Source of the DNA: CAZCZR01 sp964503455
GTDB lineage: Bacteria > Bacillota > Clostridia > UBA1381
Length of the DNA stretch: 17,908 nt
NCBI GenBank assembly: GCA_964503455.1
Contig: CAZCZR010000034.1
Location: forward strand, 1 to 17,908
Direction: 5' to 3'
Both the position numbers and the translations under genes were made by a program. Below, in pieces: positions 1-8,700 of the stretch. The notes under the pieces were generated by a model. It was given only the letters and a program-made list of their open reading frames with translations, was not told where the DNA came from and made no database searches. Every line of letters starts with the position of its first letter. Within the stretch, counting starts at the first letter, position 1.

Positions 1-53
1 TCACGACCTCCAGCGTGACAGGCTGGCGTTCTAACCAACTGAACTACCGGGCC
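1..53 (-). tRNA. tRNA-Asp (anticodon GTC), 3' end cut off by the window edge
   Basis: Read on the minus strand, the sequence starts GGCCCGGTAGTTCAG at position 53, a normal acceptor and D-arm start. An anticodon stem-loop follows with loop CTGTCAC, giving anticodon GTC (aspartate). The variable region and the beginning of the T arm (GGAGGTCGTGA) run to position 1, so roughly the last 24 bases are outside the window. It lies 49 bases downstream of tRNA-Val with no promoter visible between them, so both probably come from one transcript. Confidence 0.93.
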
Positions 54-102
54 AAGGCTTCGGATATAATATCCGATATATTAAACAGCGAAAATGCTGT
101 AG

Positions 103-178
103 TGGTGGGAGTTACAGGGCTCGAACCTGTGACATTCTGCTTGTAAGGCAGACGCTCTCCCAGCTGAGCTAAACTCCC
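103..178 (-). tRNA. tRNA-Val (anticodon TAC)
   Basis: The minus strand reads GGGAGTT at the 5' end (178) and AACTCCC at the 3' end, forming a perfect 7-bp acceptor stem. The D arm has AGCTCAGCTGGGAGAGC, the anticodon arm CTGCC-TTACAAG-CAG gives anticodon TAC (valine), and the T arm has GGTTCGAGCC. The discriminator A (106) is followed by a genomically encoded CCA (103-105). It is the first gene of a tRNA-Val/tRNA-Asp unit. Confidence 0.97.
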
Positions 179-207
179 GAATGTATATTAAGCTGACAAC
201 GATAGTT

Positions 208-236
208 ATTGTATCATAATTTAGAGTATTTGTCAA
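208..236 (-). promoter_or_regulatory. Promoter of the tRNA-Val/tRNA-Asp unit
   Basis: The minus strand shows TTGACA (231-236), a 17-bp spacer, and TACAAT (208-213), with TG one base before the -10 (extended -10). This predicts transcription starting near 201, about 23 bases before the mature tRNA-Val. A full-consensus -35, optimal spacing and extended -10 make it one of the strongest promoters in the window. Confidence 0.85.
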
Positions 237-321
237 TACCTTTTTCAAAAATTTACGAAAAATTCAGATTCCCCGCCGTGATTTCCCATGGCGCATATGA
301 CAAAGAGCATACCGGTCTTTT

Positions 322-347
322 GCCATAAAACGCCGGCATTTTACGGC
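322..347. repeat. Inverted repeat downstream of the small basic ORF
   Basis: GCCATAAAA (322-330) and TTTTACGGC (339-347) form a 9-bp stem with one G-T wobble around an 8-base loop that is itself GC-rich. It lies between the small ORF (ends at 421 on the minus strand) and the tRNA promoter. There is no clear T-tract on either side, so I cannot call it an intrinsic terminator; it could be an mRNA 3'-end structure. Nothing else is recognisable between about 240 and 420. Confidence 0.3.
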
Positions 348-420
348 TGCGGTTTTCGCGCTGCGCAAGCGGTTTTCGGGCATATCCGGCTCATAATCGG
401 GCGAGGGATAAGTATATGAT

Positions 421-645
421 TTATTTTTTGCCGTAGAGTGCGCAGGCGGTTTTAAAGCCCCGTTCGCGTTCGGCGAGGGAGCTTTTTGCGTGCGAGCATT
501 TTACGGCAAGACGAACGACAGCTTTGTCGGTAAGAGGGGCGTTTCGGCGGCAGCGTCTGTTTACGGCGCGCTCAAGGCGCTTTTGCAAAAGCTCCGCATA
601 AAGCAGCGCGGCATAAAGCCTGAAAGATTTTAAAATCAGCATCAT
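421..645 (-). CDS. Small basic hypothetical protein (74 aa)
   Basis: I do not recognise this protein. It is rich in Arg, Lys, Ala and Leu, with a hydrophobic N-terminal helix-like stretch (residues about 2-20), a run of basic residues in the middle (about 22-35), two cysteines early and mid chain and one near the end, and the C-terminus LYGKK. Support for it being real comes from a strong ribosome binding site, GGAGGA at 655-660, nine bases before the ATG at 645, and from a plausible promoter at 704-732. A second ATG follows immediately and could be used instead. It is transcribed divergently from rnpB and sits between rnpB and a tRNA pair. Without a homologue comparison it could still be a chance ORF; I make it a little better than even. 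Confidence 0.5.
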   Translation of the reverse strand: MMLILKSFRLYAALLYAELLQKRLERAVNRRCRRNAPLTDKAVVRLAVKCSHAKSSLAERERGFKTACALYGKK

Positions 646-703
646 TATAATAAGTCCTCCGTTAAATATTAAAAAACGCGCCGCTTAAATCTCGGCGGAT
701 ATA

Positions 704-732
704 TTTATATTGCCCTTATGAGCGTTTCGCAA
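704..732 (-). promoter_or_regulatory. Possible promoter of the small basic ORF
   Basis: On the minus strand, TTGCGA (727-732), a 17-bp spacer and TATAAA (704-709) would start transcription near 697, about 50 bases before the start codon. Unlike most promoters here it lacks the TG of an extended -10, and the -35 matches consensus only partly. Confidence 0.4.
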
Positions 733-844
733 ACGATGAAAAACATAGCGCTGCGGTAAAATCATGGAATAAGACAAAATTTCAAAATTGACGCAATTTG
801 CAATAAACCGCGATTTCCCGCGTAAAAATATAACTCCGTACCCC

Positions 845-873
845 TTGACAGCGCCGCGCCGATGTGATAAAAT
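845..873 (+). promoter_or_regulatory. rnpB promoter
   Basis: TTGACA (845-850), a 17-bp spacer and TAAAAT (868-873), with TGTGA directly before the -10. The predicted start near 880 coincides with the first base of the RNase P RNA P1 helix, so the promoter and the RNA 5' end support each other. Confidence 0.88.
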
Positions 874-879
874 ACGAAC

Positions 880-1202
880 GGAGTAAATCAGACGGTCGCG
901 GCGAAAGCTGAGGAAAGTCCGGGCTTCACAGAGCAGGGATGCCGGATAACGTCCGGCGGAGGCGACTCCAGGGATAGTGCAACAGAAAATATATGCCCGC
1001 CACAGGCGCGGCGATTGTGAAAATGTGCGGTAAGAGCGCACAGGGATGATGGTAACTGAATTCCCGTGTAAACCCCATCCGAAGCAACGTTGGGAGCATT
1101 TACGTCTGCTCGGCGGCTCCCTTGCACGGCTTGAGCCGTATGGCGACATACGGTCGAGATAGATGACCGTCCGATACAGAACCCGGCTTACAGATTTGCT
1201 CC
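880..1202 (+). ncRNA. rnpB: RNase P RNA, bacterial type A
   Basis: This is the catalytic RNA that removes 5' leaders from precursor tRNAs. The conserved 5' core is present as GAGGAAAGTCCGGGCT (910-925), followed by CAGAGCAGG and the P7-P11 region with GGAGGCGACTCCAGGGATAGTGCAACAGAAA. The 3' core appears as AGATAGATGACCGTC and CAGAACCCGGCTTACAG. Helix P1 pairs GGAGTAAATC (880-889) with GATTTGCTCC (1193-1202), with one G-U pair, which fixes both ends. The length of about 323 nt and the architecture fit type A and not the type B form of Bacillus. It has its own promoter and a hairpin terminator at 1211-1244. Long reading frames overlapping it on the minus strand are spurious. Confidence 0.96.
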
Positions 1203-1205
1203 GCC

Positions 1206-1244
1206 AAAAAGGGTGCCCCGTTTATCGAGGCACCCGATTTTTTT
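1206..1244. terminator. Bidirectional intrinsic terminator between rnpB and the ABC operon
   Basis: GGGTGCC (1211-1217) pairs with GGCACCC (1229-1235) around an 11-base loop. Seven T residues (1238-1244) follow on the plus strand, which ends rnpB, and five A residues precede it (1206-1210), giving a T-tract for the convergent minus-strand operon whose last stop codon is at 1250. Confidence 0.88.
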
Positions 1245-1249
1245 GTATA

Positions 1250-3025
1250 TTACTGTGCGAACTGGCTGTTGTAAAGCTCCGTATAGAAGCCGTTTTTCGC
1301 CATAAGCTCCTCATGACTGCCCTGTTCCACGATCTTTCCCTCGCGCATCACAAGAATTATATCCGCCTCGCGCACAGTTGAAAGACGGTGCGCCACGATA
1401 AAACCGGTCCTGCCCTTCATAAGACGGGCAAACGCCTGTTGTATGCGTATTTCCGTGCGCGTGTCTATGGAGGATGTCGCCTCATCGAGTATCAGCATCG
1501 GCGGCAGACACAGCATGATCCTCGTTATGCACAAAAGCTGCTTCTGCCCCTGTGACAAACCGCCGCCGTCCTCGCCGATTACCGTGTCATAGCCGTCAGG
1601 CAGACGGCGGATGAAGCTGTGCGCGTGCGAAGCCTTTGCCGCTTCTGTTATCTCCTCATCCGTCGCGTCCGGCTTTGCAAGAGCGATATTTTCCCTTACG
1701 GTACCCGCCTTCAGCCATGTGTCCTGAAGCACCATGCCGTAATTGGAGCGAAGGCTTCTTCGCGTCATCTCCTTTACGGGTATGCCGTCAACGCTTATCG
1801 TACCCTTGTCGGTGTCGTAAAAGCGCATAAGAAGATTTATCATGGTGGTTTTGCCGCAGCCGGTGGGTCCGACTATTGCGACTCTCTGCCCCGGTTTCAC
1901 CGAAAGGTTCAGATTCTCTATAAGCTTTTTGCCGGGCGTGTATGAAAAGCTCACGTCCCTGATGTCCACGCGTCCCTCGGCGTTTGAAAGCTCCGCCGCG
2001 TCGGGAGCGTCGGGTATCTCAGGCTCCTCCTCTATAAGCTCAAGCACCCTTGCCGCGCAGGCGAGAGCGTTTTGCAGCTCGGTTATAACGCCGGAGATTT
2101 CGTTAAACGGCTTTGTGTACTGGTTGGCATAGCTTAAAAAGCACGATAACATTCCGACCGTAAAGGTCCCCGCGGGCAGAAGTATTACCGCCAGCGCGCC
2201 CGAAAGCGCCACCCCCGCGTATACAAGGCTGTTTACAAATCTTGTCGCGGGATTTGTGATAGACGAGAAGAATGTCGCCTTTAAGGAACATTTTTCAAGC
2301 CTGCCGTTTATCTCGTCGAAACGTTCCTCTACATTTTTCTGCATGGAGAACGTCTGCACAAGCTTCTGCCCTCCGATCATCTCGTCTATAAGAGAGGTCT
2401 GCTCCGCCCTTGTCTGCGACTGGAGCAGAAACATCTTATACGTCCTTGTGGCGATGAACTTCGATACAAACAGCGACACCGGCGTCACCACCACTACCAC
2501 AAGGGTTATCCACACGTTTATTGACAGCATGAATCCAAGCGTGCCGAGTATGGTTATAACGCCCGTGAAAAGCTGGGTAAAGCCCATTAAAAGTCCGTCG
2601 GCAAACTGATCCACATCGGCGATGACGCGGCTCACTGTTTCGCCGCTTTGGTGCGAGTCGTGGTATTTTAAGGGGAGCTTTTCGATTTTTCTGAAGGCTT
2701 CCCGTCGGATGTCGCGTATAACATTATAGGTTATTTTGTTGTTGCACACGTTCATTATCCACTGAAGCACTCCCATAACCGCTATTATCACGCCGATGCT
2801 TACAAGGTATGACATTATCTTGGCAAAGTCAACGTTCCCCGCTCCGACTATACAGTCTATCGCCCTGCCTATCACAATGGGCACATAAAGCGTCGCCGCA
2901 ACCGTCGCCGCCGCCAAAAGCACCGACAGAACAAGATACAGCCTGTACGCTTTTATATAATGAAGCACCTTTTTAACGGTGCCGCCCGTTGTTTTGCTTT
3001 GGGTTTTGTTTTGGGATTTTTTCAC
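1250..3025 (-). CDS. ABC exporter half-transporter, catalytically competent partner (591 aa)
   Basis: This is a type IV (ABCB-like) half-transporter with an N-terminal six-helix membrane domain (about residues 28-320) and a C-terminal ATPase domain. Visible motifs are Walker A GPTGCGKTT (386-394), signature LSQGQ (490-494), Walker B with D514 and catalytic E515, and the switch histidine H546. The signature departs from LSGGQ at one position. The start is a GTG at 3023-3025 that overlaps the stop of the preceding half-transporter in a GTGA, with AGGGAGGTG as ribosome binding site inside the upstream gene, so translation is probably coupled. With its partner it should form a heterodimer of the TM287/TM288, BmrCD or LmrCD type. 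The substrate cannot be read from the sequence; multidrug, lipid or peptide export are all possible. Confidence 0.93.
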   Translation of the reverse strand: MKKSQNKTQSKTTGGTVKKVLHYIKAYRLYLVLSVLLAAATVAATLYVPIVIGRAIDCIVGAGNVDFAKIMSYLVSIGVIIAVMGVLQWIMNVCNNKITYNVIRDIRREAFRKIEKLPLKYHDSHQSGETVSRVIADVDQFADGLLMGFTQLFTGVITILGTLGFMLSINVWITLVVVVVTPVSLFVSKFIATRTYKMFLLQSQTRAEQTSLIDEMIGGQKLVQTFSMQKNVEERFDEINGRLEKCSLKATFFSSITNPATRFVNSLVYAGVALSGALAVILLPAGTFTVGMLSCFLSYANQYTKPFNEISGVITELQNALACAARVLELIEEEPEIPDAPDAAELSNAEGRVDIRDVSFSYTPGKKLIENLNLSVKPGQRVAIVGPTGCGKTTMINLLMRFYDTDKGTISVDGIPVKEMTRRSLRSNYGMVLQDTWLKAGTVRENIALAKPDATDEEITEAAKASHAHSFIRRLPDGYDTVIGEDGGGLSQGQKQLLCITRIMLCLPPMLILDEATSSIDTRTEIRIQQAFARLMKGRTGFIVAHRLSTVREADIILVMREGKIVEQGSHEELMAKNGFYTELYNSQFAQ

Positions 3026-4737
3026 GCCGAAACACCTCCCTGCTGAGAATTATGGATCTCGCGGTATATCTCACAGCTTTTTAAAAGCTCCTCGTGAGTG
3101 CCTATGCCGACAGCTTCGCCGTCCTCGATGACGATTATCTTGTCCGCGTTCATTATAGATGAGGTGCGCTGCGAAACTATAAACACTATGGCGTCACCGG
3201 TATTTTCGCGTATCGCTTTTCTGAGCCGCGCATCGGTGGCAAAATCCAGAGCCGATGAGCTGTCGTCAAGGATAAGTATCTGCGGCTTTCTGACAAGCGC
3301 TCTCGCTATGGTAAGGCGCTGACGCTGTCCGCCGGAAAGGTTTGAGCCTCCCTGAGAAAGCTTCGCCCCAAGTCCGCCCTTAGCCTCCACAACGTCCTCC
3401 GCCTGCGCGGTCCTGACGGCGTCCATAAGCTCGCTGTCGTCCGCGTCACGCTTGCCCCATAAAAGATTATCCCGTATGCTGCCCTTGAAAAGCACCGCCT
3501 TCTGCGGCACAACGCCTATTAAAGCGCGCAGCTCCTCCGTCGGATAGTCGCGCACGTCCGCGCCGTTTACCTTTACGGAGCCTTTGCTCGCATCGTAAAA
3601 GCGCGGTATCAGGTTGACAAGCGAGCTTTTCCCCGCGCCGGTGCCGCCGATAACGCCTATGGTCTCGCCCGCTTCCGCGCGGAAGGATATGTTTGAAAGA
3701 GCCTCATCTCCGGCTCCCGGATATTTAAGGGACACGCCGTCAAATTCAACGCTTGTGTCCGTCCGGACGGGGGACGCTTCGGGGGAGAGCATATCGGCGC
3801 TCATCGAAAGAACGGCGCTTATTCTGTTTCCGCTTGCCCACGCTTTTGTGACGGTGATTATAAGGTTGGCAAGCTTTACAAGCTCCACCAGTATCTGCGA
3901 CATATAGTTGTAAAGCGCCACGACCTGACCCTGCGTCAGCGCACCGCTGTTTACCCTGATCGCTCCGACCCATATAAGGGCGATTATGGCGGCGTTCACT
4001 ATGATGTAAGTGGCGGGACTCATGACGGCGGATATTCCGCCGACCAGCTTCTGAATACGGGTAAGCGCTTCGGTGCGCCTGTCAAACTCCGCTATCTCGC
4101 TCTCCTCGCCGCAAAATGCGCGTATTACTCTTGCTCCGTTAATATTTTCTCTCGTGATGCCCAAAACGCTGTCAAGCGCCGACTGCACCTTTTTATAAAG
4201 CGGTATGCCCGCAAGCATGACGCCGAATACCACCACGGAAAGCGCGGGTATCGTCACAACAAATATCCAAGCCGCCCTGACGTCCACCGTAAACGCCATT
4301 ATCATTGCTCCGAACACGATAAACGGCGATCTTAAAAACAATCTCAACACAAGGTTTACTCCCGACTGCACCTGATTGACGTCGCCCGTCATGCGCGTTA
4401 TCAGGGTGGACAGTCCCGCCTTGTCGAGCTGCGGGAAGGAGAGGGACTGGATCTTTGCAAAAAGCGCGTGGCGCACCTTCGTGCCGAAGCCCGTTGCCGC
4501 CTTTGCCGCGAAAAACTGCGCCGTAAGAGAGCTTGCCAGCCCCACTACAGCCAGCGCAAGCAGCAAAAGACACATCCTCACGATATATCCCTTGTCGCCG
4601 CTGCCTATGCCGTTGTCTATAATCGCCGCCACGACGAGAGGCACAAACAGCTCAAAAAACGCTTCAAGCATCTTAAACAGCGGCGCGCATATCGATTCGC
4701 GCGCGTACCCGCGCAGATATTTCAACAGATACTTCAC
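3022..4737 (-). CDS. ABC exporter half-transporter, degenerate-site partner (571 aa)
   Basis: This half-transporter has an N-terminal membrane domain (about residues 15-300) and a C-terminal ATPase domain. Walker A is GGTGAGKSS (364-372) and the signature is the canonical LSGGQ (467-471). The catalytic glutamate after Walker B is Asp (D492, in LILDDSS) and the switch histidine is Gln (Q523, in VSQRT). These two changes are the known hallmark of the degenerate site in heterodimeric exporters such as TM287. The degenerate Walker site of this subunit would pair with the altered LSQGQ signature of the partner, while the canonical signature here completes the active site of the partner. I place the start at the GTG at 4737, one base after the regulator stop codon and behind AAAGGAG; a longer reading frame to 4851 would lie inside the regulator gene with a very basic, unlikely leader. 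Confidence 0.92.
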   Translation of the reverse strand: MKYLLKYLRGYARESICAPLFKMLEAFFELFVPLVVAAIIDNGIGSGDKGYIVRMCLLLLALAVVGLASSLTAQFFAAKAATGFGTKVRHALFAKIQSLSFPQLDKAGLSTLITRMTGDVNQVQSGVNLVLRLFLRSPFIVFGAMIMAFTVDVRAAWIFVVTIPALSVVVFGVMLAGIPLYKKVQSALDSVLGITRENINGARVIRAFCGEESEIAEFDRRTEALTRIQKLVGGISAVMSPATYIIVNAAIIALIWVGAIRVNSGALTQGQVVALYNYMSQILVELVKLANLIITVTKAWASGNRISAVLSMSADMLSPEASPVRTDTSVEFDGVSLKYPGAGDEALSNISFRAEAGETIGVIGGTGAGKSSLVNLIPRFYDASKGSVKVNGADVRDYPTEELRALIGVVPQKAVLFKGSIRDNLLWGKRDADDSELMDAVRTAQAEDVVEAKGGLGAKLSQGGSNLSGGQRQRLTIARALVRKPQILILDDSSSALDFATDARLRKAIRENTGDAIVFIVSQRTSSIMNADKIIVIEDGEAVGIGTHEELLKSCEIYREIHNSQQGGVSA

Positions 4738-4738
4738 T

Positions 4739-5566
4739 TTATTCCGTCTCCTTTGATCTCTTTTCTTTTTTGTATTCCGACGGGGTCTTGCCCGCGTACT
4801 TTTTAAAGGCGCGGTAAAACGTCGAGTAATCCGAAAAGCCGCAGCGGGCAAAAACCTCTCCGGCTGCCATGCCGCCGTTTATCATTTCCTGCGCGCTTGT
4901 GACGCGGCGGATATTGATGTAGTCCTTGACGGTCATGCCGGTTTCCCGACGGAAGGTGTGGCACAGATAGTACTTGCTGACGTAAAAGTGGCCGGCTATG
5001 ATTTCAAGCGGTATATCATCGTTCACGTGTTCGTTTATAAAATCCTTGACAGAGGTGATAAGCCGCATTTCGCTGCGCGCCGAGATGATTTCCTCCGGAG
5101 GGATCGCGCTTATCTCAACGGTAAGCTGCTTTAAAAGAGTGCGCGTCATGAAATCGCTTGCGGGGGTCTTGTTTTCTATCCTTTCGCGTATGCGCCTGAA
5201 ATATGCGCCGAGATCGTATTTTGAGGTAAGCTCGGCGGGGACGCGGTTTTTCTTAAAGCACATATCCTCTCTTAAAGCGGCGGTAAGCTCGGCGGGGATC
5301 TGCGACATAAGCTCCGGCGAGATCTGCACAAAGTGCCTGCAATACTCCGAGCCGGAGGAAAACGTTATACAATGCTCCTCGCCGGGCGCCGTCACGAAAA
5401 TATCGCCCGGGTACGCCTTGTAAATGCGCCCCTCCACGATATACGACGCCTCGCCGCTTATAAAGTACAGAAATTCATAATACTTGTGCCTGTGCATATC
5501 CAGAAGCGGCGGCGCGCCCCTGACATATGAGTACATATAATCCGCGCAGCGAAATGATGTGTACAC
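4739..5566 (-). CDS. AraC-family transcriptional regulator (275 aa)
   Basis: The N-terminal half (about residues 20-75) looks like a small cupin-type ligand-binding domain, with a histidine-rich strand, YEFLYFISG and a PGDIF...PGEEH segment. The C-terminal half carries two AraC helix-turn-helix motifs (about residues 186-207 and 235-257) and the family signature GFSDYSTFYRAFKKYAGKTP. It is the first gene of the operon with the ABC exporter, so it probably controls export genes in response to the ligand; it could also act on the sugar genes nearby. A GTG at 5575 would place the start codon inside GGAGGTGATCC, a near-perfect anti-16S match; I therefore use the next in-frame GTG at 5566, eight bases after GGAGG. 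An ATG ten codons further on is a less likely start. Confidence 0.9.
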   Translation of the reverse strand: MYTSFRCADYMYSYVRGAPPLLDMHRHKYYEFLYFISGEASYIVEGRIYKAYPGDIFVTAPGEEHCITFSSGSEYCRHFVQISPELMSQIPAELTAALREDMCFKKNRVPAELTSKYDLGAYFRRIRERIENKTPASDFMTRTLLKQLTVEISAIPPEEIISARSEMRLITSVKDFINEHVNDDIPLEIIAGHFYVSKYYLCHTFRRETGMTVKDYINIRRVTSAQEMINGGMAAGEVFARCGFSDYSTFYRAFKKYAGKTPSEYKKEKRSKETE

Positions 5567-5601
5567 TCGGATCACCTCCGGTATTTATTGTATGTATTCA
5601 T

Positions 5602-5630
5602 ATTGTATCATATAAAAGCAATAAATGCAA
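5602..5630 (-). promoter_or_regulatory. Promoter of the AraC-ABC exporter operon
   Basis: On the minus strand, TTGCAT (5625-5630), a 17-bp spacer and TACAAT (5602-5607), with TGA just before the -10. Transcription would start near 5595, leaving a short leader of about 30 bases. The -35 is the same TTGCATT seen before the arabinofuranosidase and GH2 genes. Confidence 0.75.
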
Positions 5631-5684
5631 TGTTTTTTTCGCCGCCGGCGGATCTTTTGCCGGCAATTCCGCTGTGATTTCCGT

Positions 5685-5718
5685 AAAAAAAGCAGAGCGG
5701 ATATTAAATCCGCCCTGC
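5685..5718 (-). terminator. Intrinsic terminator of the SGNH/CE12 esterase gene
   Basis: On the minus strand an 11-bp stem (GCAGGGCGGAT with ATCCGCTCTGC, one G-T pair, 5-base loop; 5692-5718) is followed by seven T residues (5685-5691). It lies 36 bases after the esterase stop codon and ahead of the AraC operon promoter, separating the two transcription units. Confidence 0.9.
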
Positions 5719-5754
5719 AACGGCTCCGGCCGCTTCGCCGAAGCATGGTTTTTA

Positions 5755-8700
5755 TTACTGTTCAACCTTGAGTTCACTGAATCCAAGCGCTCTCTGATCA
5801 GGTCCGGGAACGGAGGATGCGGAAGCAAGCTTGATCTGTGAAATGCTTGTGCCTGTAACCTCAACCGTTCCGCTTGCGCCTCCCGCTGTTGTTACAGTAG
5901 CCGTTGTGCCGTCGATCTCTATCACAATATCTGTCCATGAATCCTTTGCAACCGCGTCCGCAAGAGCTACTTCGTTTACGTACAGACCGGTCCATGAATA
6001 ATACATGGTAAGAACCGTGTTACCATCGCTGTCGCAGAAGTTCAAATTCCTCGCCTGACCGCAGGTGTTAGTGCCTGTCCATGCGTTCGACAAGGTGATC
6101 TTTGTCGACTTGCTTATATCTATAGTTGTGCCGAGATCATATGTACTCGTTGTGCTTGCAGCCGGGAATACTATGGCTTCCTTGCCGGCGATAGTCATCT
6201 TTGTGCCGTCAAAGTTTGTCGTCGCGCTCATCTTCTCATAAAAAGCGTATGAGTAAAGTGTAAGCGTGTATGTCTTTTCAATGCCATTAATCGCTGCCTT
6301 TACGGTAACGTTCTTTGTGGCGTTCGCGTCTATGGCAAAGTCCGCGCCTACCGTTACAAGACCGTTCGCGTCAACCGTGATACCCGCCTCATCGCACGAC
6401 CATGTTGCATCCGCGTTCGTTGCCTTTTCAATCGGTGTACCTGCAGCGTCTGCGGCGTCAATGACACTCAACTGTGCTGTTGATCCCGCTTCAGCCTTTA
6501 TATTAGCCTTATCAGCCGACAACGCAAAGGTTACAATATCCTCAACGCCCGGTTCCTTTACAAAGTTCGCTACGAGCGAAACATCCTCGCGGATTCTGAA
6601 CTGATACGGGTTAGCTTCCGATATGAGCTTGCCGTTTTCGTTAAGCCAGCCCATGAATACGTAGCCGTCATTAGCTTCAGCCGTAGCTGTTATTACTGTG
6701 TTCATAGCAGCCGATGCGGTCTTTTTATCTCCCGAAGGTATCGGAGTAGCCGTCGGCGCTGCTGTCGGTGCATCTGTCGGTGCATCTGTCGGTTTCACAG
6801 CTTCCGCTGTTATAGCCTCGCACAGAGGTATCATTCCGTTAATCGAATCCCACAGCATTATCTTGCTGCCCGCCGATACGGGAACGGATGCCTCGCCGTC
6901 AATATCCGTTGTCTTAACGGACTTGAGCGCTCCGTTGTCATAAGCCGCTTCGATGAGTACGCCCTTTACGGACGCGTCTACCTTTACAACTCCGTTGTCA
7001 TATGTCATAAGGTCAGCCGCCATAAGGTCAGCCGCAAGATTCGCTGCGGAAGCTTCCTCCTCCACAGGCTCGTCTGTGGGAACGGGAGTTGCCGCCGAAA
7101 TGCTTACAACGCCTCTCACGTCATCGTTTGCCGCTGCCGTCGCGGTATATTCGGGGAGCTTGTTGTCCTTGAGCTGTCCTACCGTCAGGTTTGCGACCTT
7201 AACGTCAAACGCTACCTTGCTGCCGCCGAACATAAACTGTGTAAGCTGTGCGGGCGTTACATCAACGTCCGTGGTCTGATAGTTCGTAAGATCTACAGTT
7301 ACAGGATCGCTGCCGCCTACCGTGATCTCGCCTGTGCCGTAGTCAAGGTCGAGAATGTACTTAACGTGTGTAAATTCAGTAGCCGAAACTGTTCCTGCAT
7401 CCTGACCCGACGCTGTTACGGCGCCGCTGTCGCCTACCGTAAACAGACTGAGCGATGCCGTGCCGCCCATATTTTTATCATTGTGACCCGTTACAAGATT
7501 GTATGTAAGTCCGCCGCCCGAAACAAACTGCATATCCGCCGAGATGACGTATCTGCCCTTTGTTCCTATGGTATCCGCGAGATCCTTCGCAACGTAGAAC
7601 GAACCTTGATTTGCCGCGCCGTTCTTTGCGCCGTCCGAGGTAATCTCAACGTATTTGAAGCTGTCCGTCTGATTGAGTTTGAGCGTGATGCCCGCGCTTC
7701 CTATCTGACCCCAGCCGTTATACTCATTAAGCGAGCTTGTCTCGCCGTCATATTCAGCGCCGTAGTAGTCAAAGTCCTCGTTGCCGTCGCCGTCCTCGTT
7801 GAGAAGCAGCTGATTTACAATATCTGTCGGCGTATAGACTGCCGAATAAACCGTGCCGCCATCCGTTACCTTCAAGCCGTCCTCGGTATCGTCAGCCTGC
7901 AAAACAACAGCCGTATATGTGTCGCCCTCGTCTATGGTGACGTCCTTGGTGAAGCTTACAATCTCCTGAGAGCCGTAGCCTGTCGAGTTGTCAACCTGAT
8001 CCTTCGCGTAAATCTTGCCCTTTTCATTTCCGTCGGCGTCATTTACGGTGATAACTATGATACCGTAGGTTGAAAACGTGATTTCGGCTGCGCGGACATT
8101 AACCTTTACGCTTGTTACCGCGCCCGTATCGTCAACATCGATGCTCTTTATCTCTACAGGGTACTTTTCATCTGCGGGAACAACATAGATCGGCCATGCG
8201 GTACCTCCTACGCCGCCCGCTGTTATCTCTGCGGATACAAGATTAGGCGTTTCGTCCTTGTAGTTGTTTACTATCGGAGCAAGCACAGCCTTCTGGGTTG
8301 CATCCTCAACCGCTTTTGAAGCCTTTACAAACTCATATGCAAGATTTTCAGCTCCCTGATCGTTGGGGTGCGTCGTATCCGTGCCGCCGCCCTTAGTTGT
8401 CTGGAAGTAGTACTTTATAGCGTTTGCATCGCCGCCGTTGTCTGTAACTATTTTATTGTAAAAATCAAGCGAATACTGATTAAGCTCCACATAAGCTATA
8501 TCCGTCGCGCCCGCCGCAACCTTCTCGGCAACATACTCCTTGCCCGCGGTTGCGAAGCTGTCAAGCGAATGTTGATAAGCTCCGTCCGAGAAGGTGTTTA
8601 TTCTCTCGATCGGGCTTACGATTATCAGATTTGCGCCCGCGTCATGACAGGTGTTATAGTACTTGTCAAGATATGATACATAGCCTGTAGCGCCGTCAGT

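Noticed and set aside
685..1149. Minus-strand reading frame of 154 codons
   Set aside because: It runs through the highly conserved RNase P RNA core, so it is not a real coding region.
4738..4851. N-terminal extension of the ABC half-transporter
   Set aside because: The extension would overlap the regulator coding sequence, is extremely basic, and ignores the AAAGGAG-GTG start at 4737 that gives a normal family N-terminus.
5644..5670. Two GCCGGC copies near the AraC promoter, as a hairpin or operator
   Set aside because: GCCGGC is self-palindromic and common in GC-rich DNA; the pair is not followed by a T-tract and does not recur near the other promoters.
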